Source: Prosapia bicincta (Eukaryota; Arthropoda; Insecta; Hemiptera; Cercopidae). Taken from it: a stretch of DNA of 64,000 bases. This document shows positions 45,411 to 56,376 of this stretch, piece after piece. Made by a program: the position numbers and the translations under genes. Numbering within the stretch: position 1 is the first letter of the stretch; each line of letters opens with the position of its first letter. The notes under the pieces were generated by a model that ran no database searches, was not told where the DNA came from, and worked only from the letters and a program-made list of their open reading frames with translations. The DNA lies in the NCBI GenBank assembly GCA_036971475.1, contig JBAIZL010000008.1, positions 12,981,788 to 13,045,787 on the forward strand, given 5' to 3'.

Positions 45411-45491
45411 AAGAAGAAATTATTATTAACCCTAGTTATGTTACTAACTCAAGCAAAAATATATTGTTGGAATTGTAAGCCTATAACAAAG
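45411..45491 (+). other. Signal-peptide-like ORF segment with lost start codon
   Basis: Same 81-nt block with AAG in place of ATG (KKKLLLTLVMLLTQAKIYCW then NCKPITK). In frame throughout, but cannot start here. Confidence 0.4.
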
Positions 45492-46989
45492 GCCACTTGT
45501 GTTTAACTTAATATTTGTAAAACAAATGTATATTATTAAAGAAGTGAGATAACGTTATTACCAATCAAACCAGGAAGTTCATTTCTTTACATTTAGTGGA
45601 AATTTCTTCCACATTTCTTCTACAATAGTGGAAAGAGAAAACAGGAGTTGGTGCTTGTTCAGTGAGCAATATTACATTGTTTATAAGTAACACAATGTTT
45701 CAAACTATTGAACATGGTGAAATTTACCTTTTACCTTGATTTTAAATATAAATTTAATAATTTACCTTTTTTACTTTCTTTAACCCTTGGTATTAAAATT
45801 TTGGATTCAAGATAGAAAGTATTAAAATCTATTTAGTGTAATTAATTTTAGGAGTAAATATTTTTAATCTTAGTTCAATGAATCAGTTGATGATTTGAAT
45901 AAATTACTGTTTTACAAAATTTAAATACCAATTTAAACACTATTTTTAAAAATACTTGGTGTTTTAGGTGCATAGAAGTGATGGAGGTTCAACTGCTGAG
46001 TTAGGTTTTGATAACATTGTATAGGTTTATGTGGTCCTCCTTTCAGGTGCAATCATTTTGGGTGTGTTATTGCATTTTTAAAATTGTTTCTAGACGCAAG
46101 AAAAAAATAAGGTCACGAACAAACAGTTTATAATATAAATAAAAGCCTTAACATGTACCATAGCCTGATTAGTACGGGTAACAGAATTCGTTCTTCTTAT
46201 TTTCTCATTGTATAGGTAATTATAGTACTAGCAATGGTTCTTTCTTTGTGCATGTGGTATACTGGCAAACAACCAAAACAGTTATTTGGGCTTTAACGTG
46301 GCAACATTTCAGAAACAATGTGGTAAATCACAGGTGACCAATCATTGTAAGCCCTATATTTTATTGTATATTGCAGAGGATACAGGAAAGGATAGAGTTT
46401 TTAATTTATTTAATTATTTTAATTAAATTACTATATTAGGCACACACTTTTCATCATACAATACAGACCACAGTTCTTACCTGGAGGAGATTTTTCTTGG
46501 AAGTTTTTTGTGTGATAACCTCCAGATCTAATGTAAGAAAATACCACGTGTCCATTGCATTTGGCTTACAGCATCAGCTATGGCTGTAACTATACTATCA
46601 CTATCCAAGCATGTGCAGCATTATATGTAGTGGAGTCCTACGAAAAGGCTGTTATTTTAAAAAGTAGCTGAATGCATAAACACTGAACAAGTATTTCAGG
46701 AGTAATCTGATTTGTTCATAGCAATAAAAATTCCGAATAAATTATCAAAGAGAAATTATTAGTTTTTATTTGACAAAATAAATTATTCAATGAACTGCTT
46801 TGTGAGTTCAATTTTATGATTAGTGAGTTATGGCAACTCTATTATGTATATTATAAAGATTTTTTCAAAACTTATATATTAGGTTATTATAATAGTATGA
46901 ATATATATGGTTACCATTGATTCAATAAAACTGGATTAAATAATAATAGACAGTTTTTTGCGTACATTAGTTTTTAAACGTTCATAAAT

Positions 46990-46992
<3 letters not shown>

Positions 46993-47081
<89 letters not shown>

Positions 47082-47347
47082 TTTAGGTTAGTTTTGGTTG
47101 ATAAAGATTATTTAGATTTTTTGGACTAGGAGACTGACAGACTTATCTTGGTAAGAGTCCACTCTGTAGTCTTGAAATAGAAACACATAAAAGCACTTAA
47201 CAATGATATATTTCAACCACACAGTGGTCTTTATCATTGTTGAAATATATCATTGTTAAGTGCTTTTATGTGTTTCTATTTCAAGACTACAGAGTGGACT
47301 CTTACCAAGGTAAGTCTGTCAGTCTCTTAGTCCAAAAAATCTATCTA

Positions 47348-47392
<45 letters not shown>

Positions 47393-47422
47393 TTGATATT
47401 TAACGTTATCCATTGTTTTTCC

Positions 47423-47517
<95 letters not shown>
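46993..47517. repeat. (TA)n tracts flanking a 225 bp inverted repeat
   Basis: TA tracts occupy about 46993-47078, 47351-47390 and 47426-47517. Between the first and second lies an inverted repeat (47116-47217 with 47241-47340), arms nearly identical, containing the block AGTGCTTTTATGTGTTTCTA. The tracts force long ORFs of alternating Ile and Tyr that are artefacts. Confidence 0.9.
47211..47236 (-). ncRNA. Hammerhead-like core in the hairpin loop
   Basis: The minus strand reads TGATAA, AG, ACCAC-TGT-GTGGT (perfect 5-bp stem), T, GAAA. That is the spacing of CUGANGA - stem II - GAAA, with the first C and one G replaced. Probably a degenerate relative of the PLE-type hammerhead. Confidence 0.25.
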
Positions 47518-47519
<2 letters not shown>

Positions 47520-48171
47520 CAGACGTGCTGTACTAAGATGCAGAGAGGCGAATGCATCAGGTGGAACATTAGGGGGTACAAGTCTGGTGGCGCAATAATT
47601 TGTTTGTAGTAATACTAACCTGAATACTACTGAATAACCTGGATTGTTGAGCTGAGTGGTGTCAGTTTTTGAATTTAAGTTTTCAATATTGTGACTAATA
47701 GTGTATGTGATTTGTATTTTGTTTGCTCATTTAGAATAATTTAATTAGGTGTTGTGGTATGTTCATGAATTTCATATTGATCTAGTTTTTTAAAGAAATT
47801 GTACTTCTTCCTTGATATAAAAAAAACATTACTTGTGATTGTTGTTTGTGTACTTGTTGCTTGTTTCTATTATGTTATAGCAATATATGAACATAATTAA
47901 ACATATATTATCATTTTTACAAATAGGAATCTGTTTTAACAAATGCAAAATTCATTACTTCACTTTTTTCACCCGTTGCTTGTTCCTACTATGTGGTAGC
48001 AATATATGAATATAATTAAATATATATTAACCTTGCTACGGGTAGAAATCTGTTTTAACAAATGCAAAATTCATTACTTCACTTTTTTCATATCTTAAAC
48101 TTTGAGTTTATTTTCATTATGTTGTATTTATATTTGTTATCTCCTTAATGCTGTGTGCCACTATATGTTTT

Positions 48172-49195
48172 GGTGAAGTATGAACTAGAAGATAACAGAG
48201 GTCACTAGGTTCTTATGACACTAATGCATGTCCATCCTTTCTCTGGAGAGAAATTAATGGAAGAACACTGAGCATAAAATAGAGAAAATAACTGATATAA
48301 AAATATTAAGAGACTGCAGGTAATATTATCCAGCATCGGCAAAACATGATACAAACTATTTCCCACTCGGAAAATAATTTCAAATCCAAACAGAATGAAA
48401 ATATTACACTTTTGCTATAATTTGCGACCAGATTTTTGTTAACTAAAAGTTGTTAACTAAGTCGTCTTACGATGAGGAAAAACGTTTCCTCCAAGTGTAA
48501 GTTAACAATTTAACAACTTTTAGTTAACAAAAACGTTTGGTCGCAAGTAATAGCAAAAGCGTAAAAAGAATTAACAACCAGCTCGTTATGAACAGCAACA
48601 AGATTTCGATTTAGAATGAAAATATGTGAAAGGATATGTGACAATGCAATGCAGTTGGGAATTACATGCAAATACCATTAGATATTCAAACAATCAATTT
48701 TGTCAAAGCAAACCTAATTTTAAAAAAAATTAGAATGCTGCTTGGCAAGTAAAAAGGCTCAAGTAATCGAATATCTATATCATCTTAAACACACAAGTAC
48801 AGCAAGCTTTCAGATTCATGGAAATAGGTTTAGTTGAGTATAAGAGTGAGGATCTGTACAAAGGTTTAATTTAAAAGGATAAATAGACGTCTAAGACAAT
48901 TATATAGTTGTTGTCAATTAATTGCAGTTTAACTTAGACTCTGATGAACAATAAAATCTAAAGAAGAGTATTAAAACATGGATGGAACATTGGTGACATG
49001 TAATAATAATAATAATAAGCCATCTACTGTCAAAAAAAATATTTAAACTTGATTTTTAACTACCTATCTGAGAAAATCATTTCTATTGAATAGTAACTTC
49101 TTTTAGTCATTATAATCAACACATTTATTTTAGGCATTGAATTGCATTGGGGCGGTGTTTTTACAGATCTGTTGTTGGTAAAAACAACAGTGCCT
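48172..49195 (-). repeat. Right partner of the distant inverted repeat
   Basis: Reverse complement of 40975-41860, diverged, with a later 208 bp insertion at 48405-48612. Includes a short (AAT)n run near 49003-49017. Confidence 0.7.
48392..48625. mobile_element. 208 bp hairpin-forming insertion with 13 bp TSD
   Basis: AGAATGAAAATAT lies at 48392-48404 and 48613-48625, bracketing 48405-48612. The inverted paralogue near 41565-41590 has this sequence once, i.e. an empty site. Most of the insert (48409-48559) folds on itself with about 50 bp arms (CTTTTGCTAT.ATTTGCGACC outermost). Non-coding. Confidence 0.8.
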
Positions 49196-49471
49196 GCCAA
49201 AGATTGTAGAAAATATCCTTTTTTTATTTCCACTCTCTATTATATTGCCATTATCAACCTTCTACAAAGTCAAAATGAATATCATGCCCACCCACCTGAT
49301 ATATATTTTAAATATACACCAATTATAATTATTAGATCCAGTATCAAACATCAAGCCTTCTGCAATAGATCACCTGCAAACCTCTTGTCCGTTCCTTTAT
49401 ATGAACCTAAAACCACAAACAGTAAACACAAATCAGAGTATATGTTTGAGTTGTTTTCTGCTATATCCTAA
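49142..49471 (+). other. Unrecognised 109-residue open frame
   Basis: Reads from an ATG in the PLE-relic repeat through DNA without other repeat matches. Composition is less biased than typical AT-rich frames (contains HAHPPDIYFKYTP), but there is no motif, signal peptide or family I recognise. Could be an exon fragment or chance. Confidence 0.15.
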
Positions 49472-49914
49472 CTTTATAATATTCTCTTCTGTTGAAGCTT
49501 TTCATAGTAACTCCGTCTTTAAAACTTAAGCCATTTGATCGACTAAATTCCCACCCCCCGTTTCTGAGCCCCCAAAGCCAGCTCAGACTCGATATAAATT
49601 GTATGTGATGGCTTAATGACACCATTTTGTAAATCTGTAAAAAATAAAATTGAAAAATTCTTTAAAACAAATGACTAGTTTTATCTAAATATTTTATTGG
49701 TTTCAAGCTGACGCTGACCAAATTATTTACTTGTCATAGACAATTGTAGGTACTTCAGGATCAGAAAATGCAATAAAGAAAAGACTAAAAGACAAGATAT
49801 CTCAACAATATAACTTCTAATTTGACGGTGAGAATGAAATCATAGGATTTTAGATTGTTATCAAGAGCAAAACAAATGAAGTAGATGCCTAAAAGGCACA
49901 AACCAAGAAAGCTT
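49472..49914. other. Unassigned DNA
   Basis: 49585-49650 matches 40565-40640; otherwise nothing recognised. Confidence 0.35.
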
Positions 49915-50470
49915 TGATTTTACAGAGCAGGAACAAAAATTAAATGAAGTGAGGGGAGTAATTTATACTTGTGTTACATCGCCTTAGGCTTATGTTTATA
50001 GGTTTCTAAATACTCCCTGCAGGTTACATTTGGCAGGTATTTTAATGATAGTAAAATTACATTCTATAAGTTATTGAAGTACTGCAGTTGAATTTATTTG
50101 CAACAATTTGTTCAAATTCATTATTTACATGTTATATTTAAAACCATTAATGGGCTGAGAAGAAAAGGAGTATATGTAAGCATATATGTATATGAGAAAG
50201 CAGTGATTTTACAGAGCAGGAACAAAAATTAAATGAAGTGAGGGGAGTAATTTATACTTGTGTTACATCACCTTAAGCTTATGTTTATTTGTTTCTAAAT
50301 ACTCCCTGCAGGTAAAATTTGGCAGGTATTTTATTTTTAGTAAAATTACATTCTATAAGTTATTGAAGTACTGCAATTAAATTTATTTGCAACAATTAGT
50401 ACAAGTTCATTGTTTAAATGCTTTATTTAAAACAATTAATGGGCTGAGAAGCAAAGGAGTACATGTGATG
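49915..50470 (+). repeat. Tandem duplication, period 289 bp
   Basis: Two copies (49915-50203 and 50204-50470) begin TGATTTTACAGAGCAGG and share long near-identical blocks. Single-base differences are scattered. Non-coding. Confidence 0.9.
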
Positions 50471-51038
50471 TTTTCACAATATATAACCTAGTTTGATATA
50501 GGTTTGAAACTAAATATTCTAAAAATGTTTGTGCCAACAGTCTTTTTTTTTGCAAATATATTCATGTTCAGATTTCACTTTTATTGGATTATATTAATTT
50601 AAAAACAAAAATTAATAATTCTTATAATAGAGGTGAAAGACTAAAAAAATAATGTGTGACAATTAAAAAAATACAATGAAAGGAATTTCAGAATTTAAAA
50701 ATTCTAACTTAATTGTGTAATAGTTTATACAATGTTCTGTGTTTAACAATACCATGTAGAATAACGTAGTTCCATGTTATAAGTATAGGTAACTCTGTGA
50801 ATGGTTTTGCATATTTTCTTAAGAAAATGTAGATTTTAATGAAATTCGTATACGGAACAAATAACTTTACAATGTACTTAGGAAGCACGATATATTAGTT
50901 TAACATTTAAGAGGAGAAACGTTGTATAATTTAGCGTAATAAATAAAAATTTGTAATATATAAAATACTTCTCACTGTCTAAATGGAATGTTTTTAAGCT
51001 AGTACCGCCTGTACAATATAAATTGTAAGTGGAGCTGA
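50471..51038 (+). repeat. Dispersed repeat R-E, second copy
   Basis: Matches 8040-8640 in the same orientation. The two copies are about 42 kb apart. Ends just before the TSD of the full-length LINE. Confidence 0.7.
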
Positions 51039-51048
51039 AAGTAAAGCA

Positions 51049-51534
51049 TTGGAGTCCAGCCTGTGCCGTCATGTCGTCCGGTAGTGCGCAGTGAGTTTTC
51101 CCGCGTTGAGCCGTGACGTCACAGCCTTTGTGTTATTCTTAACGTGTGTGCGACAACGACGTTAAGGAGAACGGTGCAAAAGTTTGCCGCGCCAGTTCAG
51201 AATCTCTGCATACTGTGTTGATAGTGTTCCATGTGACAGTGTTTTCTTCAAATATCTCCCACATCTATTACACGATTTCAAAAAAGTTTTTTGAAATCTT
51301 TTTAGTTCTTAGTGTTTAATTTAACTTAAATCAGTGAGTTTCATGCAACTATCTATTTAAAAATTATATTAGAGTTAGTTATAAACAAGCGACAGTTCGC
51401 ATAGTGCAAGTGTGTTAAGTGTTTTCTCAGTGTACAGCCCTCCCCCTCATTTTCATAAACTGCGACAGTTCGCTTCCCTTAGATAATTTACATTTTATGT
51501 TCTTTAAACTGTTTCAATAATTAATTGTAATCAA
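51049..51534 (+). promoter_or_regulatory. 5' untranslated region of the LINE
   Basis: Moderately GC-rich start with TGACGTCA (51114-51121), a CRE-like palindrome, then AT-rich leader. Jockey-type LINEs carry internal promoters, so this is where one would lie; no specific start site was seen. Confidence 0.45.
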
Positions 51535-52948
51535 ATGTCTGAAAATTCAGACATGGACGTTCCGCCCGACCTTAACGGCTGGTCGGTTCAGCCGCGCAGT
51601 CGCAAAAGGTCAACTCACTTTTCTGATTCCGCATCAGTTCCTGTAACTAACAAACGTCCCAGATCTAAATTATCCACCATAGATTCTGCTACCGAGGACG
51701 AGCCCTCCGACCACGAATCAGTCACTTCAAATCGTCCATCTGCAATTCCAGGCAATTCTCAAGCCACGTCAGAGGCGTTACAGAAAATTCCACCGTTGGT
51801 TTTTAAAATCCCAACTGCAAACTGGTTGACTACAGCCAGGCACCTCCAAGCACTATATACAGCCCCCCTGGATGTCAAATGCCAGGGGACGCTCATGAAA
51901 ATTTTCCCCGCGACAGTCGCGGAGTTCAGAATACTGCAGAAAGGTCTACGTGACCTAAACATCGAATTTCATACGTTCAGTCTTCCAGAAGATAGTGAGC
52001 TGAAAGTGGTAATAAGGGGAATCCCTTACTCCACAGATGTCTCAGAGATTAAATCGAAACTAGAATCACACGGATATCAAGTCAACCACGTCACCCCTTT
52101 ACTTACAAAGGACAAACGCCCGGTCAACGTTTTCCTTGTCAAACTTAGACGCGAAGGTAACTTCAATGACATATAAAGTAACCTCAATGTTCTACCTAAG
52201 AATTCAAGTAGAACCATTCAACTCGCGTCCGGGCATCCCACAGTGTTTCGCTTGTCAGCGTTATGGGCACAGCTCCTTAAATTGTTACTTGTCTCCTCGT
52301 TGCGTTAAGTGCGGCTTAAACCATGAGATAGGTCAATGCCAGAAACAGCCGTTGGACGCCCCCAAATGCTGCAACTGTGGTGGGGACCACACTGCAAATC
52401 ACAGGGGCTGCTCCCACTACAAGGTGCTCCTTCAGCGTCAACGTCAACGCAGACAGGCTCCAGCCCAGCGCCAGGACAACAGGCCCACCGAAATCAGATC
52501 CAGGACTTCTACAACTCCAGCAGCAAGACCATCGACAGGGGCTTCTTCCAGCTTCAGACCAGCACCGCCCCCAAAACCACTAGTCCAGTCTTTTGCAACC
52601 GTAGCATCCACCAACTCAACTCACTCCTCCAACTCTCGACAATCTATCGAGGCGACAGCCTCTCACTCAGTCAATCCATCAACCTCATCCTCCACCGCCC
52701 CTGCAGCAGACCTTCCTCAGCCACCAACCCCCGCTCAACTCACCAATTCAAATCCCGACCCATACCCCACCGATCTAGCCCCCTTACAGCAACCTTCGCC
52801 CAACGCATCACCCATACTCTCAAACGCCGTCCTCACTAAGTTTATACAGGACCTCATTCCAAAACTCCTTCAAGCCCGAGACGTCCAATCCCTTCTCACC
52901 ATCATCCTGACTTCCGTTACTACTGTTCTCCTCGGTCATGGCCAGTGA
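51535..52948 (+). pseudogene. LINE ORF1 (gag-like, PRE_C2HC plus zinc knuckles), one frameshift
   Basis: RNA-binding, nucleocapsid-like protein. The first part (51535-52176) starts with an ATG and runs through a basic region to LKVVIRGIPYSTDVSEIKSK and PVNVFLVKLRR, the PRE_C2HC domain of insect Jockey-type Gag. The frame then shifts by one at about 52150-52185 and continues (to 52948) with zinc knuckles CFACQRYGHSSLNC (about 52240), CVKCGLNHEIGQC and CCNCGGDHTANHRGC, followed by a Pro/Ser-rich tail. The ORF1 stop overlaps the ORF2 start (ATG at 52938), as is usual for coupled translation in this clade. Confidence 0.9.
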
Positions 52949-55596
52949 ATTTCGTGTCTTGGCATGGAACGCCTGTGGTCTTGGCCGTAGGAGAGCAGAA
53001 CTCCAAAGCTTCCTGACAGAATACAACATTGACATCGCCCTCGTTCCCGAAACCCACCTAAACCCCTCTCTTCGCTTTTCCTTGCCGTCCTATGCTGTCC
53101 ACAGGACTGATAGGCCGCTTACCACAGGAGCGCATTCATCTGGCGGAACTGCGGTCCTCATGCATCGTCATATCTCGCACCAACGTGTAGCTGTTCTCAC
53201 CTCAATCATTGAGAACACGGCGGTTGAGGTTTCGATCAACAACGTCACCACCACCATCGCTTCCACATACAAACCTTCCAACTCCAACCTTCTCTCTGCC
53301 GACCTTGCCAGCCTCCTTCTCACCCCAAACCAGGTCCTCATAGCTGGGGACCTGAACTGTAAGCATCCCTCCTGGAATAGCAAATCCTCCAACACCTCCG
53401 GGAAAAAACTCTTCCGGTTCGCCTCCTCGCATCCCTCCATAGCCATCCTAGGACCAACTGATCCTACCCACATTCCTTCAAACCCCAATCACCCCCCAGA
53501 CGTCCTAGACATCGCCATCATAAATAACTTTCACTCCCAAGCAACGGTCTCCTCTATCAATGCCCTATCTTCCGATCACAACCCTATCCTCATTTCCATT
53601 TCAAATTCCACTACCCTCTCCTTACCCTCACCGCAGAGGCGAGTAAATTGGAGAGATTTCCACGAGGATGTCTCTCGGTTACTCCCTCCGGACCTCCCAA
53701 CCATCTCCTCTACCGACGATCTCGACAACCTCTCTCGCCTGGTCGAAGTCACACTATCCTCCGCCATCTCAAAAAACTCCTCCCTCACCCCTACCCCTTC
53801 TCGGAGGTCTTCCCTTCCAGAGCACATCCTGGTCGAAATCTCTAAAAAACGCCGCCTAAGACGCTCATGGCAGTACACGCGATGTCCGACGGTCAAGAGG
53901 CAACTAAACTCGCAGATCCGCCTGGTCAAGGCGCTGCTGGAATGTCATTCCACCGACACATGGCAGGCCTACTTGGATACTTTGGACATCACGGATGGAT
54001 CAGTCTGGAAGGCAACCCGTCAGCTACTCCGGGAAAAGAGGTCTAGCCACCCGCTCCTAAACGGGAGTGGCCTGGTATACTCTCCGTCCGACAAGGCCGA
54101 GGTCTTTGCTGACTCCCTGGAGCTGCAGTTCTCTTCTCATCCGGGAATCGTCGACCGCTCTCACTCCATCATGGTGAACAACTTTCTCCAAGATTACTTC
54201 GGTAGTGAGCCGGAGTTGGAGAAACTAGAGTTTGCCATGCAGGACGTCTGTTCCGCCATCCAGAAACTCAAACCCAAGAAAGCTCCTGGCATCGACTCCA
54301 TCAACTCCACTGCCCTGAAAAACTCACCTCCAACTCATCTTCAACTCTTCTATCCGACTCCACCACTTCCCCTCCTGCTGGAAATCAGCTAAAGTTATCC
54401 TCATTCTCAAACCTCATAAACTTCGCAATCAACCCGACAGTTACCGCCCTATCTCCCTCCTCCCAATCATATCCAAGTTATTTGAACGACTACTCCATTC
54501 TCACATCTTCCCCATTCTGGACGGAGTCATCAGACAGGAGCAATTCGGTTTCCGGAGAGAGCACTCCACTACACAGCAACTGATGCGAGTCACGAATGCT
54601 GTAGTGGATGCCTTCAATAAGAGAAAGTCCACCACTGCAGTCTTCCTTGATGTCAGCAAGGCTTTCGACCGCGTCTGGCACCCCGGACTCCTATATAAAT
54701 TGGCCACCAGTCCCCTTCCTCCTCACATCGTCTTCCTCCTCAGATCCTACCTCTCCGGCAGGACCTTTACGGTTTCTGTCGAAGGCAGTCTTTCCTCCTT
54801 TAGGCCGATCTCTGCTGGAGTGCCACAGGGATCTGTCTTAGGTCCTCTCCTTTACCTCCTGTATACTAACGACATTCCTCTCCTTCCAGACGTATCCCTA
54901 TCACTTTACGCTGATGACGCCATGTTCTTTACTAGTTCCTGGAGCATTCCTAAAACATGCAAGACCATCTAAATGCAACTAGACCTCCTGTCGCCCTGGC
55001 TTCGAAAATGGAAAACTGCGGTCAACACTGACAAGTCTGAAGCTATATGCTTCACCCGTAAACGTCAACCGCAGACCAAAGCCATCACTCTTGACGGGAG
55101 GTCTATTGCTTGGAGGTCTTCAGTCAAATACCTTGGCGTCATCCTCGACAAGCGTCTTTCCTTCTCCAAACACGCCAACATTGTCCGTTCAAAAGGTTTA
55201 GCCATCCGCTTCAAGCTCTTCCCCCTCCTCTCCCGTCACAGTCCTATCCCCTTAAAAGTCAAATACCTCCTTTACCTAATGCTCATTCGTCCCGTCCTCA
55301 CCTACGCCGCACCTGTCTGGTGGCCACTTATCACCAAAACCTCAAAAAACCGTCTCGAGGCAGTCCAGTCCCGAACTCTAAGATTCATTTCAAACTCTCC
55401 TCTCTTCCTCTCAAACCTCAACATACGCCAATCCTTTCACGCTCCTACCCTTTCCGAATTTACACGTGCTCTGTCCGCTAAGCTTTTCGGCACCGCCGAA
55501 AGCTCAAAATACTCACATATCCGAGCCCTAAGCGATACGACTGGTCCTCCTCCCATCTTCCGCCCCCGTCCCAAAATCCTACTGGACCCCCCATAA
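52938..55596 (+). pseudogene. LINE ORF2: apurinic-type endonuclease and reverse transcriptase, frameshift plus nonsense
   Basis: N-terminal endonuclease with LAWNACGLGRRR, PETHL (catalytic Glu), AGDLNCKHPSW and SSDHNPI (catalytic Asp-His). RT follows: KKAPGIDSINSTALK, then a frame shift at about 54330-54345, then DSYRPISLLPIISKLFERLL, EQFGFRREHSTTQQL, VFLDVSKAFDRVWH (motif A), AGVPQGSVLGPLLY (motif B) and LYADDAMFF (catalytic YADD). A TAA at 54970-54972 interrupts, then the same frame continues with WLRKWKTAVNTDKSE, VKYLGVILDKRLSF and the C-terminus ending PKILLDPP. The Jockey clade is indicated by motif style and domain order; no RNase H domain is present. Confidence 0.93.
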
Positions 55597-56089
55597 CAAC
55601 AACCTTTAACGCCTTTTCCCCTCCTTACCTAACTCCATTTCATCAAGTATTATACACATTTCTACACTCATATGTCACTACACCTACACTACACACATGC
55701 TACCACATGTGAAAAATTATTATGTCAAACTTTTATGTAAATATTACACATTACTACACTATATGTCACAACACCTTCTCTACACACATGTAAATACATG
55801 TGCAAAAAATTATTGTCATGTAAAATAAAAAAAATAATAATAAAAAAAAAAAAAAAAAAAAAAAGTCAGTCAGCCAGTCCCACATGAATTAAATAAACGT
55901 TGTCCTCCAGAATAAAATCCGGATCCGTCCCACCCACTAAAACGTCCTGCCTTGCAGAAACCTCTCCTCAGATCCAGCCCAAACCAAAAAGCCCAGCTCC
56001 CATATTCCTACCCGAAGCCAGTGTCGCGTGACAGACGCTGCATAACCTCGGGGGCCACCAAACCCCCTCCTTCTCTGACTGACTGACTG
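55597..56089 (+). other. 3' untranslated region of the LINE
   Basis: Two roughly 95 bp tandem copies (about 55644-55830, shared ATGTCACWACACC and ACATGTG blocks), then an A-rich run to 55864. A further 225 bp follows, beginning GTCAGTCAGCCAGTCC and ending CTGACTGACTGA. The words at the two ends of that last block are near complementary (GTCAGTCAG / CTGACTGAC), so it could fold on itself. Confidence 0.7.
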
Positions 56090-56099
56090 AAGTAAAGCA

Positions 56100-56376
56100 C
56101 AGCTGTATGGGCCCGTTAAACTGCTACTTGTCTCCTCGATGCATGAAGTGCGGATTAAACGAGATAGGACAGATTAAACGCGACAGCCTCTCACACAGAC
56201 AACCCATCATCCACATCCTCCACTGCCCCAGCAGCAGATCTTCCTCAACCACCAACCACCGCTCAAATCACCAATTCAAATCCTCCCAATCTAGCCCCCT
56301 CGCCCAATTCTTCACCCGTACTCTCAACGCCGTCCTCACTAAGTTCATACAGGACAGTAGTTATGACTACACTTGA
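56100..56376 (+). pseudogene. Decayed LINE ORF1 fragment
   Basis: Reads LNCYLSPRCMKCGLNEIGQ and NAVLTKFIQD, matching the knuckle region and the C-terminus of the ORF1 at 52.2-52.9 kb with internal deletions. It was the target in which the full-length LINE landed. Confidence 0.8.

Larger units (their letters stand above)
44740..45500 (+). repeat. R-C copy with a second, partial R-C head
   Basis: 44740-45400 is an R-C copy in plus orientation. At 45405 it is joined to another R-C head that begins in the signal-peptide-like segment, so two heads lie about 500 bp apart. Confidence 0.7.
45600..48140 (+). repeat. Dispersed repeat R-B, copy 3, split by TA tracts and a hairpin
   Basis: Matches copy 2 from 25080 to about 26720, then again from 47520 (GACGTGCTGTACTAAGATGC) to about 48140. 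The break at 46993-47517 holds (TA)n tracts and a 225 bp hairpin. About 47965-48090 repeats part of the preceding 100 bp in tandem. No gene. Confidence 0.75.
51039..56099 (+). mobile_element. Full-length Jockey-like non-LTR retrotransposon with 10 bp TSD
   Basis: AAGTAAAGCA at 51039-51048 and 56090-56099 brackets a 5041 bp element (51049-56089). It has a 5' untranslated region (about 490 bp), gag-like ORF1, endonuclease-RT ORF2, and a 3' untranslated region. It ends not in poly(A) but in a short (CTGA)n tail; an A-rich run lies inside the 3' region at about 55837-55864. ORF1 has one frameshift and ORF2 one frameshift plus one stop, so it is full length but dead. The 3' flank is itself a decayed ORF1 piece of a related element. 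Confidence 0.88.

Noticed and set aside
47237..47581. Frames of alternating Ile and Tyr on both strands (also 42730-42939)
   Set aside because: Translation of (TA)n microsatellites.
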